Shown piece by piece: positions 24,764-33,557 of a stretch of DNA of 64,000 bases. Where the stretch lies: assembly GCF_002776695.1 (NCBI RefSeq), contig NZ_LFJC01000003.1, positions 4,636,896-4,700,895 on the forward strand. Reading direction: 5' to 3'. The DNA comes from Bradyrhizobium nitroreducens. GTDB lineage: Bacteria > Pseudomonadota > Alphaproteobacteria > Rhizobiales > Xanthobacteraceae. The notes beneath the pieces were generated by a model. That model was given only the letters and a program-made list of their open reading frames with translations. It searched no databases and was not told the DNA's origin. The position numbers and the translations under genes are program-made. Numbering within the stretch: the first letter of the stretch is position 1; each line of letters starts with the position of its first letter.

Positions 24764-26908
24764 ATGGCCACCAAGGCAAAGACGCTGCAGGCGAAGGACA
24801 AGGAAAAAGACGACAAGGCAGCGGATGCTCCGGAGAAGGATTCCCAGGACGCGCCCTCGCCCTTGCTCGATCTGTCCGACGCGGCCGTGAAGAAGATGAT
24901 CAAGCAGGCCAAGAAGCGCGGCTTCGTGACCTTCGATCAGCTCAACGAAGTCTTGCCGTCCGACCAGACCTCGCCCGAACAGATCGAGGACATCATGTCG
25001 ATGCTCTCGGACATGGGCATCAACGTCACCGAAGCCGACGATAGCGAAGGCGAGGAGGAGAAGGACGAGGGCGAGGACGAGACCGACAACGAGCTCGTCG
25101 AGGTCACCCAGAAGGCCGTCACCGAGGTCAAGAAGAGCGAGCCGGGCGAGCGCACCGACGATCCCGTGCGCATGTATCTGCGCGAGATGGGCACGGTCGA
25201 GCTCTTGTCCCGCGAAGGCGAAATCGCGATCGCCAAGCGCATCGAGGCCGGCCGCGAGGCGATGATCGCGGGCCTCTGCGAAAGCCCGCTGACCTTCCAG
25301 GCCATCATCATCTGGCGCGACGAGCTCAACGAAGGCAAGATCTTCCTTCGCGACATCATCGATCTCGAAGCCACCTATGCCGGCCCCGACGCCAAGGGCG
25401 GCATGAACAATGCGATGATCGCAGGTCCCACCGGCGAGAACGGTGAAGCCTCCGCCGAGGGTGGCCAGCCTGCCGCTGCCGCCGGCGCGCCCGCGCATGT
25501 CGCCCCGCCCGCGGCGCCTCCGGCGCCGACCCCGTTCCGCGCGGCGCCCGCCGGTGGCGAAGCCGAGAAGGATCCCGCCGAGTCCGCGGCCGAAGCCGAC
25601 ATGGACGAGGACGACGAGTTCGAGAACCAGATGTCGCTTGCGGCGATCGAGGCCGAGCTCAAGCCGAAGGTCGTCGAGATCTTCGACAAGATCGCCGAGA
25701 GCTACAAGAAGCTGCGCAAGCTGCAAGAGCAGGACATCCAGAACCAGCTCGAGAGCACCTCGCACGGTCCCTCGCTGTCGCCGCACCAGGAGCGCAAGTA
25801 CCGCAAGCTCAAGGACGAGATCATCGTCGAGGTGAAGTCGCTGCGCCTCAACCAGGCGCGTATCGATTCACTGGTCGAGCAGCTCTACGACATCAACAAG
25901 CGCCTCGTCTCGCATGAGGGCCGCCTGATGCGCCTCGCCGACAGCCACGGCGTCGCGCGCGAGGATTTCCTGCGCAACTACACCGGCTCGGAGCTCGATC
26001 CGCGCTGGCTCAACCGTGTCTCGAAGCTGTCCGCCAAGGGCTGGAAGAACTTCGTCCACCACGAGAAGGACCGCATCAAGGACCTCCGTCACGAGGTGCA
26101 TCAGCTCGCGGCGCTGACGGGCCTCGAGATCATCGAGTTCCGCAAGATCGTGCACTCCGTGCAGAAGGGCGAGCGCGAAGCCCGCCAGGCCAAGAAGGAG
26201 ATGGTGGAAGCCAACCTCCGTCTCGTGATCTCGATCGCGAAGAAGTACACCAACCGCGGCCTGCAGTTCCTCGACCTGATCCAGGAAGGCAACATCGGCC
26301 TGATGAAGGCGGTCGACAAGTTCGAGTACCGCCGCGGCTACAAGTTCTCGACCTACGCCACGTGGTGGATCCGGCAGGCGATCACGCGCAGCATTGCCGA
26401 CCAGGCCCGCACCATCCGCATCCCCGTGCACATGATCGAGACGATCAACAAGATCGTGCGCACGTCCCGCCAGATGCTCAACGAGATCGGCCGCGAACCC
26501 ACTCCTGAGGAGTTGGCCGAAAAGCTCGGCATGCCGCTGGAGAAAGTGCGAAAAGTCCTGAAGATCGCCAAGGAGCCGCTGTCGCTCGAAACGCCGGTCG
26601 GTGACGAAGAGGATTCACACCTCGGCGATTTCATCGAGGACAAGAACGCGATCCTGCCGATCGACGCCGCGATCCAGTCGAACCTGCGCGAGACCACCAC
26701 GCGCGTGCTCGCCTCGCTCACCCCGCGCGAAGAACGCGTGCTCCGCATGCGCTTCGGCATCGGCATGAACACCGACCACACGCTGGAAGAAGTCGGCCAG
26801 CAGTTCAGCGTGACGCGCGAGCGTATCCGTCAGATCGAGGCGAAGGCGCTGCGGAAGCTGAAGCATCCGTCAAGGAGCCGGAAGCTGCGGTCGTTCCTCG
26901 ACAACTGA
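24764..26908 (+). CDS. rpoD: RNA polymerase primary sigma factor RpoD (sigma-70)
   Basis: The 714-residue housekeeping sigma factor. Region 1.1 lies in the first 100 residues (KKMIKQAKKRGFVTFDQLNEVLP), region 1.2 at DDPVRMYLREMGTVELLSREGE. A long acidic and Ala/Pro-rich non-conserved insert follows. Region 2 includes FLDLIQEGNIGLMKAVDKFEYR and FSTYATWWIRQAITRSIADQ, and region 4 ends ERVLRMRFGIG and VTRERIRQIEAKALRKLKHP. An rRNA-like strong terminator follows 24 bases after the stop. It is in the conserved dnaG-rpoD order. Confidence 0.98.
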   Translation: MATKAKTLQAKDKEKDDKAADAPEKDSQDAPSPLLDLSDAAVKKMIKQAKKRGFVTFDQLNEVLPSDQTSPEQIEDIMSMLSDMGINVTEADDSEGEEEKDEGEDETDNELVEVTQKAVTEVKKSEPGERTDDPVRMYLREMGTVELLSREGEIAIAKRIEAGREAMIAGLCESPLTFQAIIIWRDELNEGKIFLRDIIDLEATYAGPDAKGGMNNAMIAGPTGENGEASAEGGQPAAAAGAPAHVAPPAAPPAPTPFRAAPAGGEAEKDPAESAAEADMDEDDEFENQMSLAAIEAELKPKVVEIFDKIAESYKKLRKLQEQDIQNQLESTSHGPSLSPHQERKYRKLKDEIIVEVKSLRLNQARIDSLVEQLYDINKRLVSHEGRLMRLADSHGVAREDFLRNYTGSELDPRWLNRVSKLSAKGWKNFVHHEKDRIKDLRHEVHQLAALTGLEIIEFRKIVHSVQKGEREARQAKKEMVEANLRLVISIAKKYTNRGLQFLDLIQEGNIGLMKAVDKFEYRRGYKFSTYATWWIRQAITRSIADQARTIRIPVHMIETINKIVRTSRQMLNEIGREPTPEELAEKLGMPLEKVRKVLKIAKEPLSLETPVGDEEDSHLGDFIEDKNAILPIDAAIQSNLRETTTRVLASLTPREERVLRMRFGIGMNTDHTLEEVGQQFSVTRERIRQIEAKALRKLKHPSRSRKLRSFLDN

Positions 26909-26931
26909 GCGCAAATACCAATCCAGAGCAA

Positions 26932-26959
26932 AACGGCGGGCCGAAAGCCCGCCGTTTTT
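26932..26959 (+). terminator. Intrinsic terminator of rpoD
   Basis: AACGGCGGGC-CGAAA-GCCCGCCGTT is a perfect 10-bp stem with a CGAAA loop running into TTTTT, 24 bases after the rpoD stop. This is a textbook intrinsic terminator. Confidence 0.92.
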
Positions 26960-26977
26960 GTTTCGATCCCGTTCTCT

Positions 26978-27060
26978 CCGTCATTGCGAGCGCAGCGGAG
27001 CAATCCAGTCCGTCTCAGCGGAGGGATTCTGGGATTGCTTAGCTGCGCTCGCAATGACGG
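26978..27060. repeat. Palindromic intergenic repeat, CCGTCATTGCGAGCGCAGC family
   Basis: The arms CCGTCATTGCGAGCGCAGCG... and ...GCTGCGCTCGCAATGACGG are complementary around a short centre. The sequence type is familiar from many alphaproteobacterial intergenic regions. Confidence 0.75.
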
Positions 27061-27163
27061 GCTGAGAGGCTTGCGTCCCCACGCAAGCAGCCGTTGCTTC
27101 ATAGGCAGGCTGTTCCCGCCACATTGCTTGGTCTGCTCAAACCTTGCATGAAAACGTCATGCT

Positions 27164-28192
27164 TTGACCGCGGTCCACCGCCATATCTCGACCGTGTTTC
27201 ATGCCTCCGATCAATCACCTCTGCCCGAAGCGTCTGCACCCGGCGTCACGCCGCCGAGCGCCGCCGCGATCTGGCCGCCCCTGCGTCGCTTCATCGTCGG
27301 CGAACGGCGGCTCGGTCGCTTCATGGCCCGCCGCCGAGCGACGGCGTTTGCCTATGAATTCCTTCGCTTCGGTATCAAGCAGGGCTGGGCCTGTCTGTTC
27401 GGCGGCATCGCGGTTGCGCTGATGATCGCGACCTGGCGCTACTATCCGGCAGCAGCGCCGCTGGCCCGATACGACTTCCTGTTTCTCTGCATGATCGTGG
27501 TCCAGATCATGCTGCTCGCGACGCGGCTGGAGACGCTGGACGAGGCGAAAATCATCCTGATCTATCACGTCGTCGGCACGGCGATGGAGATCTTCAAAAC
27601 GTCGGTCGGCTCCTGGATCTACCCCGACCCGAGCTTCTTCAGGATCGCCGGCGTGCCGCTGTTCACCGGCTTCATGTATTCATGCATCGGCAGCTATCTC
27701 TGCCGCGTGTGGCGCCTATTCGATTTCCGTTTCGAGCGGCATCCACCGCGCTGGGCGCTGGTGGCGCTGAGCGTGGCAATCTACGTCAACTTCTTCAGCC
27801 ATCACTATGTGCCGGACCTGCGTCTCGTTCTGTTCGGCGCAGCCGCGCTGTTGTTCGCGCGCACGACGGTCTATTTCAGGGTCTGGAACGATGACCGTTC
27901 GATGCCGCTGCTGCTCGGACTTATGCTGGTGACGGCGTTCATCTGGTTCGCCGAGAATATCGGCACCTTCACGCGGACATGGCTCTATCCGTCCCAGCAG
28001 CACGGTTGGGCGATGGTCTCGCCCGCCAAGTCCGGTTCGTGGTTCCTGCTGCTGATCATCAGCTACACGCTGGTGAGCCTGATCAACAAACCGCGGGTTC
28101 GGAGTGGGCCGAGCAAGACGGCTCCGGCCATGCCCGCGTTGGCGGCGGTGGCCCCTACTTCTTCTTCGCCCCGACCCGCTCGAGCCGCTTGA
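27164..28192 (+). CDS. DUF817 integral membrane protein
   Basis: A polytopic membrane protein of up to 342 residues resembling the DUF817 (YoaT-like) family. Typical segments are YEFLRFGIKQGWACLFGG, HVVGTAMEIFKTSVGSWIYPDP, LFTGFMYSCIGSYLCRVWRLF and NIGTFTRTWLYPSQQHGWAMV. About eight membrane spans are visible. The first possible start is TTG; a GTG ten codons later is also possible and neither has a good ribosome site, so the N-terminus is uncertain. The 3' end overlaps the convergent 78-residue gene by 38 bases. The function is unknown. Confidence 0.8.
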   Translation: MTAVHRHISTVFHASDQSPLPEASAPGVTPPSAAAIWPPLRRFIVGERRLGRFMARRRATAFAYEFLRFGIKQGWACLFGGIAVALMIATWRYYPAAAPLARYDFLFLCMIVVQIMLLATRLETLDEAKIILIYHVVGTAMEIFKTSVGSWIYPDPSFFRIAGVPLFTGFMYSCIGSYLCRVWRLFDFRFERHPPRWALVALSVAIYVNFFSHHYVPDLRLVLFGAAALLFARTTVYFRVWNDDRSMPLLLGLMLVTAFIWFAENIGTFTRTWLYPSQQHGWAMVSPAKSGSWFLLLIISYTLVSLINKPRVRSGPSKTAPAMPALAAVAPTSSSPRPARAA

Positions 28193-28391
28193 TCTCCAGC
28201 GCCGGGCGGCCGCCCTTTTCGGCGATCTCGCGGTCCTGCTCCATGATGAAGTTGCGCGCGGGTTCGTCGCCGTCGAGGCCGCCGAGCAGCTCGGAGGGGA
28301 CGCGGCGGTTGGAGCGTTGGGAATCGTCCTCATAGACGACGTTGAAGAAGGCAAATTCGCCTTTGGGATTGGTTCCGGGTTTCTTGGCCAT
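28155..28391 (-). CDS. Conserved small hypothetical protein (rhizobial)
   Basis: A 78-residue charged protein: MAKKPGTNPKGEFAFFNVVY at the start, then RRVPSELLGGLDGDEPARNF, ending in a lysine tail. It has no membrane segment or named domain. I remember similar short proteins in several rhizobial genomes, but cannot check this. A purine-rich stretch precedes the ATG. It overlaps the end of the DUF817 gene on the other strand. Confidence 0.75.
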   Translation of the reverse strand: MAKKPGTNPKGEFAFFNVVYEDDSQRSNRRVPSELLGGLDGDEPARNFIMEQDREIAEKGGRPALEIKRLERVGAKKK

Positions 28392-28426
28392 GGCCGGCTT
28401 TTCGTCGATTGGAGCGCCGCAGTCAA

Positions 28427-28561
28427 ATGACTTTGGCAGCGATCGACCTTGGCTGCGGCCCCCGACGGGGCATGGTGCGGCTGGTTGAACGGGCTGCGGG
28501 GCGGCTGCCAGGCGTTGATGCCGTCTGCTGGGTTCCTTCGCTGAAGACCCTGCCTCAATAA
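28427..28561 (+). ncRNA. Candidate small RNA or 44-codon micro-gene ending at a terminator
   Basis: The only plus-strand reading frame between the DUF817 gene and the terminator starts at an ATG and stops with a TAA inside the first bases of the terminator stem. The stretch can also fold, for example CAGCGA with TCGCTG near its ends. There is no alphaproteobacterial 6S neighbour (zapA or fau) and no SRP-RNA core motif, so neither of those RNAs is proposed. I cannot decide between a small RNA and a small protein. Confidence 0.3.
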
Positions 28562-28591
28562 ACGGCGGGCTCGGAGCCCGCCGTTTATTTT
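28557..28591 (+). terminator. Strong intrinsic terminator (plus strand)
   Basis: AATAAACGGCGGGCT-CGG-AGCCCGCCGTTTATT is a perfect 15-bp stem ending in TTTT on the plus strand. The minus strand has no comparable T-run. The nearest annotated plus-strand gene stops 365 bases earlier, so this probably ends either a long DUF817 transcript or a separate small transcript. Confidence 0.85.
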
Positions 28592-28917
28592 GGTCTTCAG
28601 TGTCGCCCGGGGCTGGCGGGGCGACAACCTAAAATAGAAGGTTATAGAAAGCGCCCTGCGATGGCAAGGCAAATCGAGGCGTGCTGGTGTCGCAGCGAGC
28701 GCAGCAGATATGCGCTGGTTGCGATATCCGGTACTCGCGCATGTCGAAGCAATTGTTTGGATTATCGAACCACTTTGTTCATCTTCGCGAGGCCCGCGCA
28801 ACGCAGTGCGTGACGTGCGTCGCGTCGGAGGGCGCACCAGCCTGCATATCTTCCCGCCTGCGTGCAGATACTGTGATCCCCTGGGCGCGAGGCGGCTCCA
28901 CCGTCGCCGCGCATGTC

Positions 28918-29256
28918 TCAATGCGTGCGCGTGCGCTGCGCCACTTCCTGCATAGCGAGTCGCGATCCGTGTCCGCCGCCTTTGCCGTCGTCCTCCTTGC
29001 GCCCCTGCGCCATGATCGCGCTGCCCATCGCGGCCGAGCCAAAGGTGATGAGAAAGGACGCTAGCAGCAGTGCGAGCGCGATGCCGGGCGACGAGTCGGC
29101 GAAGATCAATTCGCGCAGATGTCCGGGATTGAGCCAGAGCAGGCCGCCGACGAGAATTGTCGCCGCGCAGGCGCCGATCGCAAGGTTGATGGCGAGCAGG
29201 CGAAACAGGGGAATGCGGAGCAGGGCGCTAGTTGGCCTGTTCTGATGGTCGGGCAT
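28918..29256 (-). CDS. Small membrane protein, hypothetical
   Basis: A 112-residue protein with two or three hydrophobic segments (LLAINLAIGACAATILVGGLLWL and GIALALLLASFLITFGSAAMGSAIM) and a hydrophilic tail. The sequence LRELIFADSSPG links the helices. I recognise it only as a type of short rhizobial membrane protein of unknown role. Neighbours on the same strand give no functional hint. Confidence 0.7.
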   Translation of the reverse strand: MPDHQNRPTSALLRIPLFRLLAINLAIGACAATILVGGLLWLNPGHLRELIFADSSPGIALALLLASFLITFGSAAMGSAIMAQGRKEDDGKGGGHGSRLAMQEVAQRTRTH

Positions 29257-29371
29257 GGCCGGTTGCCTCGGACTTTGTCGAGCCCGGATGACGGAGGGAA
29301 TGGATGTCTGTCATCCATCTCATGTCATCCGTGCGGCGATATTGACCCGCATCAAACCCGGACGCAATGTT

Positions 29372-30313
29372 TCATGGCGCGACCAGCTCCACCCGCCGGT
29401 TGAGTGCGCGCCCCGCATCCGTAGCGTTGGACCCGACCGGCGCCAGCAATCCGACGCCGGCGGTGCGCAGGCGTGTCGGCACGATCCGAAAACTCTTCGC
29501 CAGCTCGGCTGCGACCGCTTCCGCGCGGCGCTTCGACAGATCGAGATTGTATTCATAGGCGCCCTGGCTGTCGGTGTGGCCGACGATGAAGACGCTCAGC
29601 TGCGGCTGGCTCGCGAGCAGTTTTGCGATCTGCTCCAGTGTCGGGCGGCTTTCCGGTTTCAGCACCGCCTTGTCGGTGTCGAAATAGATGCCGTAGAGTG
29701 CGATGTGGCCGGTCTCCCCGAGGCCCTTCGCCATCGCGGCGGCGTCGACCATCTTGTTCGCGATGGCCCCGACCTCGGCGACGGTGACCTGCGCGGTGAC
29801 GTCCTGGTTGTTCTGGCTGACGATGACGCTGGCATAGGTCTCGCGTCCGCCCTCGACCTTGCGGCCGGCGACATAGCGGTAGTTGAAACCATCGACCCAC
29901 ATCTGCGGCATTGGCAGCGCGTCGATGCTCTCGGTGAAGGGAATACCGCCGCAGGCGTCGGTGTCGCAGGCCAGCAAGGTCTCGAAGCCGGCCTTGGCAA
30001 GCTGCGTCTCGAAATTGCGCGACACCTCCAGGATCGAGGGCCCGGGATTGGTGCGATAGGCGATGCGGATGATGCGGCCTTCGAGCCGCCGCGCATCGGT
30101 CGGCTGGCCGTCCCTGAAGCTCGCCGCCTGCATCCGCGCCGCGTCGAAATCCTTCACGACATAGCCGGTGACGACGCTGCCGGCGAACCGGCCGATGCCG
30201 GGATAGTCGCGCGCGCCCGCCACGTCGCGCGTCTGCGCGGAGGCGGGAACTGCGTGCAGGGAGAGCAGGACGGCAAGGACAAGCATTCCCGGGATGTTTT
30301 GCGGCGCGGACAT
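29372..30313 (-). CDS. Exported OmpA-family protein
   Basis: A 313-residue protein with an N-terminal signal peptide (MLVLAVLLSLHAVPASAQ) and a C-terminal OmpA domain that binds peptidoglycan: YFDTDKAVLKPESRP, SVFIVGHTDSQGAYEYNLDLSKRRAEAV and NRRVELVAP. The middle part (residues about 30-200) is unlike the standard beta barrel and may sit in the periplasm. The start is ATG (MSAPQNIPG) or a GTG two codons earlier; AGAGAG lies just before. It probably tethers a periplasmic module to the cell wall. Confidence 0.87.
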   Translation of the reverse strand: MSAPQNIPGMLVLAVLLSLHAVPASAQTRDVAGARDYPGIGRFAGSVVTGYVVKDFDAARMQAASFRDGQPTDARRLEGRIIRIAYRTNPGPSILEVSRNFETQLAKAGFETLLACDTDACGGIPFTESIDALPMPQMWVDGFNYRYVAGRKVEGGRETYASVIVSQNNQDVTAQVTVAEVGAIANKMVDAAAMAKGLGETGHIALYGIYFDTDKAVLKPESRPTLEQIAKLLASQPQLSVFIVGHTDSQGAYEYNLDLSKRRAEAVAAELAKSFRIVPTRLRTAGVGLLAPVGSNATDAGRALNRRVELVAP

Positions 30314-30435
30314 CGGCACTCTCTGTCGGTTGCGGGAGGGATGGGACGCAAGACATTAGTCTCGCGCGCCGCCCTGCCGGTTCTAACCGGCGCATCCTTC
30401 TCGAGCCGATCGTTCCGAAATTCGCTGCTGCCGAC

Positions 30436-30963
30436 TTACGCCGCCGGAGCGGCGCGCCCGGCCGCCTCGCGCTGCTGCGCCGCTTGCTGGCGTTCCATCA
30501 TGGTCTGCCACAGTGTTGCGATGCTGGCTTGCGTCTGCGGCGCGATCAGGCAGTGGCCTTCATTGTCGAAGCCGCAGAACCGAACGGAGGGGTCCTTCTT
30601 CACCTCCGTCAGCGCCTGGTTGATCATCTCCAGGCACGTGATGACCCCGCCGATGTCGGGCAGGCGGGTGTGATGCAAGATATCCATCAGGCGGAACGTC
30701 ATCACCGCGGGCTGGCCGAAATTGATGCCGGGGCGGCCGAGCTCGAGCAGCACGTTCACGGCCGGAAGCACGCCCCTGATGTGCTCCAGCACGCCGGCGA
30801 CGTCCTCCACGCTGCAGGCGACGAGGTGGGAGGCCTGGGGAGGGATCGTGACGGGCGCGCGCGGGCTGAGGCCGAGCGAACCGATCACCTCCTGCTCGAT
30901 CCATTGCCGCACCGCTGCGGGGGCATTGCGGATCTGCTCGGCGGTCAAGGTAATTCCGGTCAT
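30436..30963 (-). CDS. Conserved hypothetical protein
   Basis: A 175-residue soluble protein. The opening MTGITLTAEQIRNAPAAVRQ and WIEQEVIGSLGL, a middle part with LVACSVEDVAGVLEHIRGVLPAV, and an Ala/Gln-rich tail are the main features. GINFGQPAVMTFRLMDILHHTRLP is the most distinctive block. I cannot name a family. It lies alone upstream of the OmpA-family gene on the same strand with about 120 bases between, so it could share its transcript. Confidence 0.7.
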   Translation of the reverse strand: MTGITLTAEQIRNAPAAVRQWIEQEVIGSLGLSPRAPVTIPPQASHLVACSVEDVAGVLEHIRGVLPAVNVLLELGRPGINFGQPAVMTFRLMDILHHTRLPDIGGVITCLEMINQALTEVKKDPSVRFCGFDNEGHCLIAPQTQASIATLWQTMMERQQAAQQREAAGRAAPAA

Positions 30964-31138
30964 GGGTGCCTCTCCTGGGTGGCTCTCTTCGCTTTCAATC
31001 TAGAAAGCAGGGCGTGAGACAGTTTGATGCGGATCAAGCCGTGTGCCTTTAAACTTGGTGCTTTGACGCTCGCTGCTTTCCCGGGCATGATCCGCGCGCT
31101 GCTTCGCGCCACGATTTTCCTTCAAGGGATTGCTCCAC

Positions 31139-31945
31139 ATGCTGAGACTGCTTCTCGCCGCCGCGTCCATCCTGTGTCTGGCCGGCGGGGCGGCGCAGGC
31201 CGCGCGCTGCGGCGGCGACTTCAACGCGTTTGTCGCCACCATGGCGCAGGAGGCCCAGGCGGCCGGCGTCTCGGCGAGTGTGACCAATGCGGCGCTCAGC
31301 GGCGTGACCCCTGATGGCGCGGTGCTCGCCTTCGACCGGCGCCAGCGCCACACCTTCAACAAGAGCTTCGAGCAGTATGTCTCGACCCGCGTCGGTCCCG
31401 GCCGCATCAATGGCGGCCGCGCGCTGCTGCAGCGCCACGCCGCGCTGCTCTCGCGCATCGAGCAGCAGTTCGGCGTGCCGCGCTACATCCTGGTCGCGAT
31501 CTGGGGCCTGGAGAGCGATTTCGGCAAGGGCGACATCGGCAAGATGCCGGTGGTCCGCACGCTGGCGACGCTGGCGCATGATTGCCGCCGCACCGATCTG
31601 TTCCAGGGCGAGCTGCTCGCCGCGCTCAAGATCGTGCAGCGCGGCGACCTGCCGCTGCGCGACCTCATCGGCGCCTTCGCCGGCGAGATCGGCCAGACCC
31701 AATTCCTGCCGTCCTCCTACATCAAATACGGCGTCGATTTCGATGGCGACGGCCATGTCGATCTCCGCCACAGCGTCCCCGACGTGCTCGCCTCGACCGC
31801 GAACCTGCTCCACACCAATGGCTTCAAGATGGGCCAGCCCTACGGCGAAGGCACCGCCAATTTCGAGGCGATGCGCGAGTGGAACAGGGCGGTGATCTAC
31901 CGGAAGACGATCGGCTATTTTGCCGACCGGCTGGCGGGGCAGTGA
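31139..31945 (+). CDS. Lytic murein transglycosylase, MltB-like
   Basis: A 268-residue periplasmic enzyme that cleaves peptidoglycan between MurNAc and GlcNAc with formation of anhydro-MurNAc. It has a signal peptide (LLLAAASILCLAGGAAQAA). The catalytic glutamate lies in AIWGLESDFGK and the substrate-groove motif is GEIGQTQFLPSSYIKYGVDFDGDGHVDL. No lipobox cysteine is seen, so it is soluble rather than a lipoprotein. The ATG is supported by AAGGGA nine bases before. The length is short for MltB because the usual C-terminal peptidoglycan-binding domain is absent. Confidence 0.9.
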   Translation: MLRLLLAAASILCLAGGAAQAARCGGDFNAFVATMAQEAQAAGVSASVTNAALSGVTPDGAVLAFDRRQRHTFNKSFEQYVSTRVGPGRINGGRALLQRHAALLSRIEQQFGVPRYILVAIWGLESDFGKGDIGKMPVVRTLATLAHDCRRTDLFQGELLAALKIVQRGDLPLRDLIGAFAGEIGQTQFLPSSYIKYGVDFDGDGHVDLRHSVPDVLASTANLLHTNGFKMGQPYGEGTANFEAMREWNRAVIYRKTIGYFADRLAGQ

Positions 31946-31986
31946 GGGCACCCTCCCCTGGAGGGGGAGGGTGAAGCGCCACGCGC

Positions 31987-32817
31987 CTACGTCCCCTTCG
32001 CCATCCTCTCCAGCTTCCGCTGCAGCGGCGCCCAATACGTTCCCGGGCGAAAACGCTGCAACAGGTCCATGAAGCGGGCGTCGTTGCCGATCAGGATGCG
32101 CGGCTCGTTCTTTTCGATACCCTTGATGATGCGCAGCGCGGCGTCTTTCGGCGTGGTCTTCGCCGCGTTCTCGAACCGCTCGATCGACTGCGCGCGGCGG
32201 GCATTGTCGGTGACGCCGACGCCGGTGCGGGAGTTGCGCGCGATCGCGGTGGCGACGCCGCCGGGATGCACGACCGACAGTTTCACCGGGCTGCCCGCCA
32301 CGCTGAGCTCATGCCGCACGCTCTCGGAAAAGCCGCGCACGGCGAATTTCGCCGCGGCATAGGCCGACTGTCCCGGCGGCGCGATGATGCCGAAGATCGA
32401 GGAGAGGTTGACGATGTGCGCCTCGCTCCTCGTCTTCAGATGCGGCAGGAAGGCGCGCGTGCCGTGCACCACGCCCCAGAAATTGATGTCGAACAGCCAG
32501 TCCATCTGCGCCTGGTCGATCTCCTCGAACGAGCCCATCAGCGCCACGCCGGCATTGTTGACGACGATGCCGAGCGCGGGATGCGCCGAGATTGCTTCGC
32601 TCGCGAACTGCGCGATGTCGGCGGCCTCGCCGACGTCGACGCGGTGGACGCTGACCTTGCGCGTCGCGCCGATCTCCGCAGCCAGCGTCTTCAGCCCGGC
32701 CTCGTCGCGATCGGCGAGCGCAAGATCGCAGCCGCGCTGCGCAAGCTCGATGGCCAGCGCGCGGCCGATGCCGCTGGCCGCTCCCGTGATGGCGGCGGCG
32801 CCGCGAATCGCAGTCAT
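31987..32817 (-). CDS. Short-chain dehydrogenase/reductase (SDR)
   Basis: A 276-residue NAD(P)-dependent oxidoreductase of the classical SDR family. The cofactor motif is TGAASGIGRALA, followed by NNAGVALMG, the catalytic serine in VNLSSIFG, and YAAAK. The aspartate in ALADRDEAG after strand 2 suggests NAD preference. The C-terminus (MDLLQRFRPGTYWAPLQRKLERM) is longer than in minimal SDRs. The ATG is preceded by GGGGGA. The substrate is not evident. Confidence 0.9.
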   Translation of the reverse strand: MTAIRGAAAITGAASGIGRALAIELAQRGCDLALADRDEAGLKTLAAEIGATRKVSVHRVDVGEAADIAQFASEAISAHPALGIVVNNAGVALMGSFEEIDQAQMDWLFDINFWGVVHGTRAFLPHLKTRSEAHIVNLSSIFGIIAPPGQSAYAAAKFAVRGFSESVRHELSVAGSPVKLSVVHPGGVATAIARNSRTGVGVTDNARRAQSIERFENAAKTTPKDAALRIIKGIEKNEPRILIGNDARFMDLLQRFRPGTYWAPLQRKLERMAKGT

Positions 32818-32937
32818 GATGTCCCCCGTCAAGCCCCTGATGCCGGAACTATGCTTTACATTTTTTCAGAATGGAACCGAACCGCAGGCCAATTGGCTCC
32901 TTAACATACGTTACGCGAGCAAGCCTTGGGAGCGCTC

Positions 32938-33312
32938 ATGGGACAAGCACAACCATTTCGTGCCACCGCGCTGATCGTCGAGGACGACGTCATGCAGCGG
33001 GAGATGCTCAGTCTCCTGCTGGAGGAGAGCGGCTACCAGGTCATCCAGTGCGAAAGCGCCGAGGCCGCCGAACACGTCCTCGACAAGGACGCCGGCGCGC
33101 TCTGCCTGCTGCTGACGGACGTCCAGCTCGCCGGCCGCATGACCGGGGTCGAGCTCGCGCATGTCGCCAAGCACCGCAATCCCAGGCTCGACGTCGTCGT
33201 CACCTCCGGCCGCCCGTTGCGGCAGCCCTTGCCCGACGGTGCGAAATTCTGGGCCAAGCCCTGGGCGCCGCTCGACGTGCTGCGCGAAGCCGAGATCGCG
33301 CAGCTGTCGTGA
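32938..33312 (+). CDS. Stand-alone response-regulator receiver protein
   Basis: A 124-residue single receiver domain: ALIVEDDVMQREMLSLLLEESGY gives the acidic pocket, D in LLLTDVQLAGRMTGVEL is the phospho-acceptor, TSGRPLRQP holds the conserved Thr/Ser, and K is in FWAKPWAPLDVL. No output domain follows. Such lone receivers act in phosphorelays or CheY-like control. GGGAG precedes the ATG by five bases. No kinase gene is adjacent; the hybrid kinase at 12279-14507 has its own receiver. Confidence 0.9.
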   Translation: MGQAQPFRATALIVEDDVMQREMLSLLLEESGYQVIQCESAEAAEHVLDKDAGALCLLLTDVQLAGRMTGVELAHVAKHRNPRLDVVVTSGRPLRQPLPDGAKFWAKPWAPLDVLREAEIAQLS

Positions 33313-33350
33313 GACGAAGGCTTCACTTGTTTCCCAGCAGGTCCAAATCA

Positions 33351-33488
33351 AACCCGTCATCCTGAGGTGCGCGCGCGGCGGCGCGATAGCGCCGTCGCGC
33401 AAGCCTCGAAGGATGCACGGCCCCGATGCAGCCGGGCCGTCGCCCTTCGAGGCTCGCCGAAGAGGCGAGCACCTCAGGGTGACGGGTT
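33351..33488. repeat. Palindromic intergenic repeat, AACCCGTCATCCTGAGGTGC family
   Basis: Outer arms AACCCGTCA-CCTGAGGTGC and GCACCTCAGGGTGACGGGTT pair. An inner pair, GCCTCGAAGG with CCTTCGAGGC, surrounds a GC-rich centre. The whole 138-base unit is a known style of dispersed repeat in these genomes, from memory. Confidence 0.75.
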
Positions 33489-33557
33489 GACTGCCGTTAG
33501 GTGCCAATGGGCCGACCCTGGCTTCCCCGCCGCGATGCCGGGTGATAGCGTCCGCCC

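Larger units (their letters stand above)
28392..28917. other. Intergenic region with a plus-strand terminator and a possible small transcript
   Basis: No conventional gene is visible. A 44-codon plus-strand frame (28427-28561, MTLAAIDLGCGPRRG... ending KTLPQ) stops exactly where a strong plus-strand terminator stem begins. Its ribosome site is weak (GGAG twelve bases away), and its third positions are less GC-rich than those of neighbouring genes. The same stretch could equally be an untranslated small RNA of about 150-200 nt. Beyond the terminator is one more short hairpin (GTCGCCC...GGGCGAC, 28602-28624). Nothing recognisable follows up to 28917. Confidence 0.45.

Noticed and set aside
28400..28590. 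6S RNA or SRP RNA gene
   Set aside because: Neighbours expected for alphaproteobacterial 6S RNA (zapA, fau) are missing, and the SRP core motif GGAAG-CAG is absent.
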